Source: Synergistaceae bacterium
Lineage (GTDB): Bacteria > Synergistota > Synergistia > Synergistales > Synergistaceae
Assembly: GCA_012513245.1 (NCBI GenBank)
Contig: JAAZCN010000220.1
Coordinates: 1 to 36,593 of the forward strand
Reading direction: 5' to 3'
Length of the DNA stretch: 36,593 bases
The position numbers and the translations under genes are program-made. Shown piece after piece: positions 24,350 to 31,977 of this stretch (within the stretch, counting starts at the first letter, position 1; each line of letters begins with the position of its first letter). The notes beneath the pieces were generated by a model. It was not told the origin of the DNA. It did not search any database and saw nothing but the letters and a program-made list of their open reading frames with translations.

Positions 24350-25031
24350 AAAATGCAGTTACAAAGATGAACGCTGGCTTATAGATCAGGAACAGGCACA
24401 TCATCTGGTAAGAGTAAGACGCTGTTGCACGGGATCTTTGGCAGAAGGACTGCTTTTGGGCGAAATAGTCCAACTTCGGCTTTTATGTGAGGGAGAACTT
24501 GTCTTTGCAGAGGAGTTATCAAGAACTGTAGAGTCAGCTCCATCTATAGAGCTTCATCTGGTCCTGGGACTGCTTAAAAGTGACCAGTTTGATCAGGCGC
24601 TTAGATTTGCAGCCGAGACAGGTGTGCATACAATACATCTGTTGACATGTGAACGAAGTGTTCCCAGATATTCCGCCATTAAACTCAAGGGAAAAATGTT
24701 ACGTTGGGACAAGATCCTTGATGAGGCTACCAGGCAGGCAGGCTCAGCAACTCCGCCTGTGCTCCTGCAGCCGGTAACACTGAAAGAGCTTGATCCTTTT
24801 CTTTTACCGGACTGCAGGTTTGCCGCCATGCTCTCTCCCGACGCTGATGTCCTTTCAAAGACACTGATCACGAGTCCTGCAGCGATCGCCATAGGACCGG
24901 AGGGAGACTGGTCTCACTCCGAAATAGAACTGTTGCTGGAAAAAAACTTTAAGCCGGTAAACCTGGGCAAAAGGATCCTCAGAGCAAGTACAGCCGTTGC
25001 GGTAGCCTGCGGCTGGTTCTCAATGAACTGA
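24324..25031 (+). CDS. rsmE: 16S rRNA (uracil(1498)-N3)-methyltransferase RsmE
   Basis: RsmE methylates U1498 of 16S rRNA. The 235-residue SPOUT protein shows an N-terminal PUA-like part with HHLVRVRR. LHLVLGLLKSDQFDQALRFAAETGV, RWDKILDEATRQAG, AIAIGPEGDWSHSEIELL and the knot ending LGKRILRASTA are canonical. GTG 24324 is used, with AGGGAG 9 bases upstream, inside the 3' end of prmA. Confidence 0.95.
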   Translation: MSLPRLRLEKCSYKDERWLIDQEQAHHLVRVRRCCTGSLAEGLLLGEIVQLRLLCEGELVFAEELSRTVESAPSIELHLVLGLLKSDQFDQALRFAAETGVHTIHLLTCERSVPRYSAIKLKGKMLRWDKILDEATRQAGSATPPVLLQPVTLKELDPFLLPDCRFAAMLSPDADVLSKTLITSPAAIAIGPEGDWSHSEIELLLEKNFKPVNLGKRILRASTAVAVACGWFSMN

Positions 25032-25033
25032 GG

Positions 25034-26383
25034 ATGACAGGAGAAATGAACTCTTTAACGGACAAGACATACTCAATACATATACAGGGATGTCGTACCA
25101 ACCAATATGAAGGAGAGGCCATAGCCGCTTCGCTGGAAAAGGCCGGAGGAATACACTCCACAGACGATCCTGACATTATTGTGATAGTAAGCTGTACCGT
25201 AACAGCCGCGGCAGACAGGAAGTGCCGAAAGCTGATCCGTAGAATGAGACGGGAAAATTATAATTCGCTTATCATTGTATGTGGATGTTATGCACAGAGG
25301 ATGCCTGAATCTGAGAGAAAGACTCTCGGTGTTGATATTTTGATAGGAAACAGAATGAAACACAGAATTTCTGAACTTGCGTCCGACTGGTTTACAAAGA
25401 AAGAGATAGGACCATGCCTTTCCATTTTTGACAAAGACATAATGACGGACGAAACCTGGGATAACCTTTTTTTCGACAGACCCAGGCTTCACACCAGGGC
25501 ATTTCTTAAGGTGCAGGATGGATGCAGCCATTTTTGCAGCTACTGCATAATTCCATATGTGAGAGGAAGACCGGTCTCAAGGGAAGTGGATGAAACGCTT
25601 GCCGAGGCTGAGAAGATCGTTCAGTCAGGTTGTCCCGAGATCGTACTTACAGGTGTCCACCTTGGACTGCATGAAGACCTTCCTCTTCTTGTCAGAAGAA
25701 TAGGTTCTATAAAAGGGCTTAGGAGGCTAAGGTTTGGCTCAATAGAGCCATTTGCTGTTGATGAGAGACTGATCGAGTCGATCGCAGATACAGAGACTTT
25801 TTGCAGGCATCTGCATCTTCCGCTGCAGAGCGGTGATGACGGTGTCCTTGCCAATATGAGAAGAGGGTATACGACAAAAGAATTTCATGATGTCACCGAT
25901 AACATAAGAAACAAGCTGGGTGAAGAAGTACACCTGAGTACAGATCTGATGGTAGGATTTCCGGGTGAGGATGAAGCAGCATTTGAAAACAGCATGCGGT
26001 TTATTAATGAGATCGGTTTTGGGAAGATGCACATTTTCAATTATTCCCCCAGGGAGGGTACAGCTGCAGCAAGGATTACCTGTCCGCCAGAAAAAGAAGT
26101 CAAGAAAAGGCTCCAAAAGGCTCACATGGTAGCGGACGCTCTTCATAGGGATTACTGTTCAAGATGGATCGACAAAGATGTTGAGATCCTTGTTGAGCAA
26201 AAAGCAAATGATATTGTACGCGGCCTTACCCGTAACTATATAAGAGTCGAGGCTCTTTTTGAAAATGCAGAAATAGGTGAAGAGATCCATGTTACGGCTA
26301 AGAAATATATAAATGGAATTTTGACATCAGACCTTGGATCAAAATGTTCTCCGGGTGATCCCGAATTCCCGGGATTTTTGTAA
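25034..26383 (+). CDS. mtaB: tRNA (N6-threonylcarbamoyladenosine(37)-C2)-methylthiotransferase MtaB
   Basis: MtaB converts t6A37 to ms2t6A37 in tRNAs reading ANN codons. The 449-residue radical SAM enzyme has the N-terminal MTTase domain with C20, C54 and C85 binding the auxiliary cluster. The radical SAM motif CSHFCSYC follows (C164, C168, C171), then VLTGVHLG, LPLQSGDD and a C-terminal TRAM-like region. Absence of the MiaB-type N-terminus and the YqeV-like CxxHFCSYCIIPYVRG context favour MtaB. The start is less certain: ATG 25034 is 2 bases after the rsmE stop (coupled), ATG 25046 is an alternative. It follows rsmE directly, as in Bacillus. Confidence 0.94.
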   Translation: MTGEMNSLTDKTYSIHIQGCRTNQYEGEAIAASLEKAGGIHSTDDPDIIVIVSCTVTAAADRKCRKLIRRMRRENYNSLIIVCGCYAQRMPESERKTLGVDILIGNRMKHRISELASDWFTKKEIGPCLSIFDKDIMTDETWDNLFFDRPRLHTRAFLKVQDGCSHFCSYCIIPYVRGRPVSREVDETLAEAEKIVQSGCPEIVLTGVHLGLHEDLPLLVRRIGSIKGLRRLRFGSIEPFAVDERLIESIADTETFCRHLHLPLQSGDDGVLANMRRGYTTKEFHDVTDNIRNKLGEEVHLSTDLMVGFPGEDEAAFENSMRFINEIGFGKMHIFNYSPREGTAAARITCPPEKEVKKRLQKAHMVADALHRDYCSRWIDKDVEILVEQKANDIVRGLTRNYIRVEALFENAEIGEEIHVTAKKYINGILTSDLGSKCSPGDPEFPGFL

Positions 26384-26391
26384 CTGACCGC

Positions 26392-26420
26392 TTGTATCGA
26401 ATTCAATAGTACGATACAAT
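26392..26420 (+). promoter_or_regulatory. Putative promoter of rpsU-yqeY
   Basis: TTGTAT (26392-26397) and TACAAT (26415-26420) are 17 bases apart, leaving a leader of about 67 bases before the GTG start. Confidence 0.65.
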
Positions 26421-26492
26421 GATATGGTGTTTATCCCCCACTGCACATATGTTTTCATGTTTTGTGAGTGGCCGAGAAAGGGGGGAATGTAG

Positions 26493-26681
26493 GTGACCAC
26501 CGTAACCAGACGAGATAACGAGTCGATAGAGGATGCGCTGAAACGTTTTAAGCGTGAACTTCGGAAGGTGGGCGTGCTTCGTGAAGCAAAGAAGCATGAG
26601 CATTACGAAAAACCCAGCGAAATCAAGAAACGTAAGAAGGCTGAAATGGCCCGAAACAAAGGCAGGAAGGCTGATTATTAG
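26493..26681 (+). CDS. rpsU: 30S ribosomal protein S21 (bS21)
   Basis: The 62-residue, very basic protein fits the bS21 pattern: [20 protein letters not shown], then the [22 protein letters not shown] stretch and a basic tail. bS21 helps initiation near the anti-Shine-Dalgarno region. The start is GTG 26493, with GGGGGG 7-8 bases upstream. yqeY follows after 2 bases, an order also found in Bacillus. Confidence 0.97.
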   Translation: MTTVTRRDNESIEDALKRFKRELRKVGVLREAKKHEHYEKPSEIKKRKKAEMARNKGRKADY

Positions 26682-26683
26682 TT

Positions 26684-27136
26684 ATGTCCGATCTTGAACT
26701 GAAGATCCAGAACGATCTGGTCTATGCAATGAAAAAGAGGGACGAACTAAGGCTCTCTGTCCTCAGGATGCTGAAATCTGCGATACAGATGGCTCAGATC
26801 GAAAAAGGCAGGGATCTTCCCCTTACAGACGATGAAGTCTTTGTTATCGTTCGGAGACTTATTAAACAGCGGAATGAAGCAGCAGAAATGTACAAGTCAG
26901 GTGGTGCACATGACAGAGCTGAAAGCGAGCTTGATGAGGCCAAAATCCTTGATTCTTATCAACCCGAACAGCTTTCTGACGAAGAGATAGAAAAAATTGT
27001 AATTGAGATCTCAACTCAGGTCGGTGCGTCAGGCCCGAAGGATATGGGCAAAGTCATGGGCAAAGTTGTAGCTGCTGTTAAAGGCCGTGCAGAAGGCGGA
27101 AGAATAAAAGAACTGGTCCTGAAACACCTTTCTTGA
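26684..27136 (+). CDS. yqeY: YqeY/GatB-domain protein
   Basis: The 150-residue helical protein is related to the tRNA-interacting tail domain of GatB. It shows LKIQNDLVYAMKKRDELRLSVLRMLKSAI, an RQRNEAAEMYKSGG-like stretch (KQRNEAAEMYKSGG), EAKILDSYQPEQLSDEE and the end KGRAEGGRIKELVLKHL. The biochemical role of stand-alone YqeY is unclear; a tRNA-related function is usually assumed. It is cotranscribed with rpsU, 2 bases apart, and followed by a terminator. Confidence 0.93.
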   Translation: MSDLELKIQNDLVYAMKKRDELRLSVLRMLKSAIQMAQIEKGRDLPLTDDEVFVIVRRLIKQRNEAAEMYKSGGAHDRAESELDEAKILDSYQPEQLSDEEIEKIVIEISTQVGASGPKDMGKVMGKVVAAVKGRAEGGRIKELVLKHLS

Positions 27137-27160
27137 AAGTCATAAACCAGAAGAACAAAT

Positions 27161-27194
27161 AAAAATGCCGGGCGAAAGTTCGGCATTTTTTCGT
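27161..27194 (+). terminator. Intrinsic terminator after yqeY
   Basis: Arms AAAAATGCCG (27161-27170) and CGGCATTTTT (27181-27190) surround a 10-base loop, with a run of six T at the end. Confidence 0.88.
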
Positions 27195-27263
27195 GTTTTG
27201 GGAGATAATAGCAGGACAAGAATCGTTTTCTGAACTTTTCGGTAGTTGAAAGGAGTGTTATAT

Positions 27264-28346
27264 ATGAAAACTTATAATATACCCTTGGTCCCAGGTCCGG
27301 TCTCTGTGCCGGTCAAATTTAGAGAAGCCTATCTGACAGATTTTGGGAGCTCTGATCTGGAAAAAGATTTCTATGATCTGCTCAAAGAGAACCAGGGATT
27401 ACTCAAAAAAATATTAAATACAGAAAACAGTGTGACCATCCAGTCGGGAGAAGCGATGCTCGTCCTTTGGGGCGCCCTTAAAAGTACAGTTAAACCGAAA
27501 GACAGGGTGCTGGCACTTTCGAACGGACTTTTTGGCCATGGTCTTGGTGAGATGGCAGGGTCCCTGGGAGCGGAAGTAAGATATATCGAGGCTGCGGACG
27601 GCAGTTTTATTGATGAAGATATCCTCGAACGGGAACTTATCTCTTTCAGGCCTGATTTTGTGACTGCGGTCCACTGCGAAACTCCCAGTGGTCTGCTCAA
27701 CCCCATAGGAGAAATAGCCCCGATGATAAAAGAGAGCGGGGCCCTCTTCTGTGTGGATTTTGTGGCAAGTGCCGCCGGAACAGATGTCAGGGTCGATGAG
27801 TGGGGAATAGATCTTGGGCTTCTGGGCAGCCAGAAATGCCTTTCACTGCTGCCTGACCTTTCTGTCTTGACAATGAGCGAAAGAGCATGGAGAGCAGCCG
27901 AAAGGGTAAATTACTTCGGTTACGACGCAGTGCTCCCATGGAGGAATGCGGAAGATAAAATGGAAATGCCCTGTACTCACAACTGGCACGCTAATGCTGC
28001 AATGAACTTATCTCTGCGGTCGCTGCTTGAAGAGGGACTCGAAAATTCCTTCAGAAGACACAGAGAGGTTGCAGAATATTGCCGTTCAAGGATCTCAGAG
28101 ATGGGTCTTGAGCTGTATGCAAAAGAGATCAAACTCGCATCTCCTACAGTTACTGCGGTGAAAGTTCCTTTCGGGTGGACCTGGACGCAGCTGGACAGAT
28201 CTCTGAGAGAGCAGGGAATGGCTGTAGGCGGAAGCTACGGTCTTCTTGCAGGTAAGGTCTTCAGGATAGGCCATATGGGGTCACAGGCAGACAAGCAGCT
28301 TGTTGAAAAAGGAATGGACGTCCTTGAAAAAGTGTTGAACAAATAA
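27264..28346 (+). CDS. Class V aminotransferase (alanine-glyoxylate / serine-pyruvate type)
   Basis: The 360-residue PLP enzyme starts with the PGPVSVP motif of this family and has the TIQSGEAMLVLWGAL cofactor-binding region. CVDFVASAAG contains the PLP aspartate (D165), and LLGSQKCLSL contains the Schiff-base lysine (K191). It ends with FRIGHMG. The family transfers amino groups between alanine or serine and glyoxylate or pyruvate; related members act on phosphonates or ureidoglycine. In an amino-acid fermenter a catabolic serine or alanine role fits but is inferred. ATG 27264 has AAAGGAG 8 bases upstream; an in-frame upstream GTG or TTG start would overrun this site. It stands alone between terminators. 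Confidence 0.88.
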   Translation: MKTYNIPLVPGPVSVPVKFREAYLTDFGSSDLEKDFYDLLKENQGLLKKILNTENSVTIQSGEAMLVLWGALKSTVKPKDRVLALSNGLFGHGLGEMAGSLGAEVRYIEAADGSFIDEDILERELISFRPDFVTAVHCETPSGLLNPIGEIAPMIKESGALFCVDFVASAAGTDVRVDEWGIDLGLLGSQKCLSLLPDLSVLTMSERAWRAAERVNYFGYDAVLPWRNAEDKMEMPCTHNWHANAAMNLSLRSLLEEGLENSFRRHREVAEYCRSRISEMGLELYAKEIKLASPTVTAVKVPFGWTWTQLDRSLREQGMAVGGSYGLLAGKVFRIGHMGSQADKQLVEKGMDVLEKVLNK

Positions 28347-28375
28347 TATCGAACTCGAAATACATTTGATTGATC

Positions 28376-28412
28376 AATTAAAAAGGGGTTTTAACAAGCC
28401 CGTTTTTAATTT
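28376..28412 (+). terminator. Intrinsic terminator after the aminotransferase gene
   Basis: Thirteen-base arms (28376-28388 and 28399-28411) pair with one G-G mismatch, and the right arm contains the T tract. Confidence 0.65.
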
Positions 28413-28489
28413 CCTAACTCAATAAATTATTTTTCGAATATTTGTTGAAACATGAAAAATTCTTTTCTCCCAATCTTTCTTTTTTATCA

Positions 28490-28518
28490 TTCTCAATCAC
28501 CACAGATAGTGTTATACT
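28490..28518 (+). promoter_or_regulatory. Promoter of nrdR-nrdD-nrdG
   Basis: TTCTCA (28490-28495) and TATACT (28513-28518) are 17 bases apart. The -10 lies exactly between two candidate NrdR boxes. Confidence 0.6.
28497..28512 (+). promoter_or_regulatory. Candidate NrdR box 1
   Basis: This 16-base site within the promoter spacer has TCAC at the left and ATAGTGT at the right and matches 12 of 16 positions of the consensus acaCwAtATaTwGtgt, as compared by eye. Confidence 0.5.
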
Positions 28519-28525
28519 AAAAAAA

Positions 28526-28541
28526 CTGTTATATATAGTGT
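28526..28541 (+). promoter_or_regulatory. Candidate NrdR box 2
   Basis: This 16-base site ends in TATATATAGTGT and matches the right three-quarters of the NrdR consensus perfectly (12 of 16 overall). It starts 29 bases after box 1, slightly closer than the usual three-turn spacing. Confidence 0.6.
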
Positions 28542-28555
28542 CAGGGGGAATAATT

Positions 28556-29035
28556 ATGCGCTGTCCGGTCTGCGGTGCGCTTGAAACAAGGGTAATTGAA
28601 ACGAGAAGTGCCGGCGACGGAAGGGTAAACCGGAGAAGGCGCGAATGCCCGGAGTGCCAGAATCGTTTTACTACTTACGAGAGGCTTGAGGAGAAGAACT
28701 ACCTTTGGGTCGTTAAGAAAGACGGCAGCAGGGAGGCCTTTGACAGAGACAAATTAATGAAAGGACTCCAGAGGGCATGCGAGAAACTGTCCGTTCCCCT
28801 TGAAAGGATAGAAGAGGCCGTTTCAAACATCGAGTCTAGGGTTCGTGGAAGGGGACAGGGAGAAGTCTCGACTTCTTTTATAGGTGAATATGCTGCGGAA
28901 GAGCTGAGGAAGATAGATAAAGTCGCATATGTCAGGTTCGCCTCAGTTTACAGAGAATTTACAGATATCTCCAGCTTTACACATGAAATAGCAAAATTAC
29001 TGGAGGACAAGGAGGCACATCGTAATGGCAAATAA
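28556..29035 (+). CDS. nrdR: Transcriptional regulator NrdR
   Basis: NrdR represses ribonucleotide reductase genes when dATP is bound. The 159-residue product has the zinc ribbon with C3, C6, C31 and C34 and the RRRRECPECQNRFTTYER DNA-binding segment. An ATP-cone follows (about 49-139, VVKKDGSREAFDRDKLMKGLQRA). ATG 28556 with AGGGGG upstream gives the standard length; an upstream in-frame start at 28442 would place untypical residues before the zinc ribbon and lies before the promoter. It overlaps nrdD by 11 bases and probably represses its own operon. Confidence 0.97.
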   Translation: MRCPVCGALETRVIETRSAGDGRVNRRRRECPECQNRFTTYERLEEKNYLWVVKKDGSREAFDRDKLMKGLQRACEKLSVPLERIEEAVSNIESRVRGRGQGEVSTSFIGEYAAEELRKIDKVAYVRFASVYREFTDISSFTHEIAKLLEDKEAHRNGK

Positions 29036-31160
29036 CGCATTACATGAATCAGGGTCATTTTTCGGAAAACAGGGAAAGATCTTTGAAAAACAGGGGGAGT
29101 CTACAGACCTTGCTCTAATGGTCGATGCGCTTGCCCAGGAAGAAAGCACACCCTGGGATGCAAGCAGGATAAGGGATGCTCTTATAATCGAAACCGGAGT
29201 TGATCCTGCTACTGCCGAAGGGATAGCTCTCGAAGTCGAAGAGGAACTGCTCAGGCTTGAAAGAAGCCATGTTACAACAACGATCATCCGTGAAATGGTC
29301 AATGTCAAGCTTTTCCAGAGAGGTCTGGGAGCAAAACTGGCGGACCACAGCAGGATAGGTCTGCCTGTTCATGACCTTGAAAAGATGATGCTGACTAAAA
29401 ATAAAGAGAACAGCAATACGAGCCATAATCCTGAATCTATAAATCTTTCCATAGCGGAGATGGTACTCAAAGAGTACGCTCTCACAAAGGTTTTTACTAA
29501 AGACATAGCAGAAGCACATCTTAAGGGAGACATACATCTCCATGATCTTGGGATGGTCAACCGTCCTTATTGTTCAGGGCAGAGCGTTGCATATGTAGCC
29601 CGTTACGGTCTTAATATCCCTTCGATAACAAGCGTCTCTAAGCCTGCTAAGCACGCGGATGTGCTTCTTGCACATATACTCAAGATGACTTCCGTTCTGC
29701 AGAATCATTTTGCAGGAGCTATAGGCTGGGATGCTATAAACATGTACTTTGCGCCTTATCTGGTTGGATGGACATACGAAGAACTGAAGCAGCTTTCACA
29801 GCAGCTGATCTTTGAATTCAACCAGCTGGCCGGTGGCAGAGGCGGTCAGGTGGCATTTACAGATATTAATCTGTATTATGAGATCCCTAACCATTTCAGG
29901 GATGTTCCCGCTATAGGTCCCGGCGGAAAATTCACGGGAAAGACCTATGCTGATTACGATGCCGAGTCAAAGCTGTTCCTCAAAGCTCTCTTCGATGTAT
30001 TTATGGGCGGTGACAGCAGGGGACAGCCTTTCTTCTTCCCCAAACCGCTGCTCCACATCACGGATTATTTTTTCAAAGAGCCGGGATGGGAAGACTTCCT
30101 GGAACAGGCCTGTGAGCTTTCTTCAGAAAAGGGCAACACTTACTTTGTCTTTGACCGTGGAGGTGTTGCAAAGCTTTCGGAATGCTGCAGGCTCTCTTTC
30201 GAGCTGACTCCCGAGGATCTGGCTGAGGCAAAACACCCATGGAAGATGCGTTACTGCGCTCTTCAAAACGTCACATTAAATCTCCCAAGAGCAGCATACA
30301 GGTGTAATGGTGACGAAGAGGCTCTTTTTGAGATAATTGACGAAGAGATGGAGCTGGCTGCGAAAGCGCACCTCCAGAAACGCGCTTTTATAAAGAGCAT
30401 TCTTGACCTTGGACTGCATGGTCCTTTGGCAGCCCTATGTGTCTCACATGATGACGAAGGCTATCTTAGAATGAGAAAGGCCAGTCACTTAATAGGTATA
30501 CTTGGTCTAAATGAAATGGTAGAGGCTGTTACAGGAAGCCAGCTCCATGAGAGTGAACATGCCGAACAGCTGGGCAAAGCGGTTATACAGTATATGGATC
30601 TCAAGTGTCAGCAGCTGTCGGAAAAACTTGGACTTAAGATCGTTCTTGAGCAGACCCCGGCGGAAAGCACAGCGCTTCGTTTTGCGAAGCTCGACCTGCG
30701 GGCCTATCCTGATGTCGCCCGAAAGTATATTAAAGGCAATTTCGAAACAGGCGAGATATATTACACGAACAGCACGCACCTTAATTACAAACTGGTACAG
30801 GACCCAATAGACAAAGTGACTCGTGAAGGCGAGCTTCATCCTATGATAAAGGCCGGCGCTATCACCCATGTCTGGATGGGTGAACATAAACCGGATCCCA
30901 AGGCTCTTGCTTCGTTTGTCGTTAAGACATTCAGACATTCAGAAAACGCCCAGGTAGCATTCAGCCCGGAATTTACCATCTGCAACGAATGCAACCATAT
31001 CGAGAGAGGGCTTTCTGATTCCTGTTCGAGATGCGGCTCAGAAGATGTTGACGGTATCACAAGAGTCACCGGATATTTTACAAGGACTTCGTCCTGGAAT
31101 GCCGGTAAAAGGGGTGAACTAAAAGATAGATCAAGAGGCCCTGTAAAGGCTCCGGCATGA
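29025..31160 (+). CDS. nrdD: Anaerobic ribonucleoside-triphosphate reductase NrdD
   Basis: This class III glycyl-radical enzyme reduces ribonucleotides to deoxyribonucleotides under anoxic conditions. The 711-residue protein has an N-terminal ATP-cone-like region (about 25-110) that starts atypically, without the usual KRDG motif, and the NrdD core with GDIHLHDLGM and RPYCSGQS. A C-terminal zinc site, CNECNHIERGLSDSCSRCG, is followed by RVTGYF, whose glycine is the expected radical position. GAGG precedes the ATG within the nrdR end. It is translationally coupled to nrdG (ATGA overlap). Confidence 0.96.
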   Translation: MANNALHESGSFFGKQGKIFEKQGESTDLALMVDALAQEESTPWDASRIRDALIIETGVDPATAEGIALEVEEELLRLERSHVTTTIIREMVNVKLFQRGLGAKLADHSRIGLPVHDLEKMMLTKNKENSNTSHNPESINLSIAEMVLKEYALTKVFTKDIAEAHLKGDIHLHDLGMVNRPYCSGQSVAYVARYGLNIPSITSVSKPAKHADVLLAHILKMTSVLQNHFAGAIGWDAINMYFAPYLVGWTYEELKQLSQQLIFEFNQLAGGRGGQVAFTDINLYYEIPNHFRDVPAIGPGGKFTGKTYADYDAESKLFLKALFDVFMGGDSRGQPFFFPKPLLHITDYFFKEPGWEDFLEQACELSSEKGNTYFVFDRGGVAKLSECCRLSFELTPEDLAEAKHPWKMRYCALQNVTLNLPRAAYRCNGDEEALFEIIDEEMELAAKAHLQKRAFIKSILDLGLHGPLAALCVSHDDEGYLRMRKASHLIGILGLNEMVEAVTGSQLHESEHAEQLGKAVIQYMDLKCQQLSEKLGLKIVLEQTPAESTALRFAKLDLRAYPDVARKYIKGNFETGEIYYTNSTHLNYKLVQDPIDKVTREGELHPMIKAGAITHVWMGEHKPDPKALASFVVKTFRHSENAQVAFSPEFTICNECNHIERGLSDSCSRCGSEDVDGITRVTGYFTRTSSWNAGKRGELKDRSRGPVKAPA

Positions 31161-31855
31161 TCGTTCGGAAAGATATGGCAGGATATAGTGCGGGGGGATA
31201 CCTCCCCGCATCTTTTTTAGACTGGGACGGGCACGTATCGGCAGTAGTCTTTACCTCCGGTTGTAATTTCAGATGCCCCTGGTGTCACAACAGCGAACTT
31301 GTCCTTCAAAAGACTGACATGATCGACATTGATTTTATTATCGATGACATCTGCAAAAGAAAAAAATTTCTTGACGGAGTAGTCATAACCGGAGGAGAGC
31401 CCTGTTTGTGGGAGGGGCTGTTTGATTTCCTAAGGATGATGAAAGAGTTGAAAATAAGTGTAAAGCTTGACACTAACGGATCAATGCCCGACGTGCTGGA
31501 AAAAGTGCTTGAAGAGGGACTAACGGATCACGTTGCAATGGATGTGAAAGCACCTCTTAACAAGGTGGCTCTTAAGAGAGTAACAGGTGTTGATGTTGAT
31601 CCCGAGAAGATAAGGAAAAGTATCGATATCATAAAAAGTTTAGTTCCTGCTTATGAATTCAGGACTACTTTCATAGAGAGTCTGCTTACGATCGATGATA
31701 TGATCGAGATAAGAAAAGAACTGGAAGATGACGATCATTGGATAATACAGCCTTTCAGGCCGGTCAACTGTCTTGATCCCGGTTATTGCGCATTTCCTGC
31801 TGCAGATGCAGAGAAACTGAGGCAAAAATTCCCCGGCATAAAGGTGAGAGGATAA
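31157..31855 (+). CDS. nrdG: Anaerobic ribonucleoside-triphosphate reductase activating protein NrdG
   Basis: This radical SAM activase generates the glycyl radical on NrdD. The 232-residue protein has the CX3CX2C motif CNFRCPWC preceded by VVFTSG, then GVVITGGEPCLW, LDTNGS and HVAMDVKAPL. It belongs to the NrdG2 type, longer than E. coli NrdG. The start ATG overlaps the nrdD stop by four bases. No aerobic reductase genes are nearby, consistent with an anaerobe. Confidence 0.95.
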   Translation: MIVRKDMAGYSAGGYLPASFLDWDGHVSAVVFTSGCNFRCPWCHNSELVLQKTDMIDIDFIIDDICKRKKFLDGVVITGGEPCLWEGLFDFLRMMKELKISVKLDTNGSMPDVLEKVLEEGLTDHVAMDVKAPLNKVALKRVTGVDVDPEKIRKSIDIIKSLVPAYEFRTTFIESLLTIDDMIEIRKELEDDDHWIIQPFRPVNCLDPGYCAFPAADAEKLRQKFPGIKVRG

Positions 31856-31865
31856 CGGTCCGGTT

Positions 31866-31877
31866 TATATCGATATA
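31866..31877. repeat. Perfect 12-base palindrome upstream of liv operon 2
   Basis: TATATCGATATA reads the same on both strands and overlaps a TATAAT at 31874-31879. It could be an operator or just AT-rich spacer. Confidence 0.35.
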
Positions 31878-31906
31878 ATGAAAAAAATCATTTAATGAGT
31901 TATAAT
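31878..31906 (+). promoter_or_regulatory. Putative promoter of liv operon 2
   Basis: ATGAAA (31878-31883) and a perfect TATAAT (31901-31906) are 17 bases apart, about 72 bases before the livJ2 start. Confidence 0.5.
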
Positions 31907-31977
31907 TATCGGCGCATAACCACAATTTTTACGGCTTCAGCAATCTAAAAATCCAGTTGAGAAGAGGGTGTTCTGCA

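Noticed and set aside
28442..28555. Longer nrdR starting at 28442
   Set aside because: It includes the promoter and both NrdR boxes; ATG 28556 gives the standard zinc-ribbon start.
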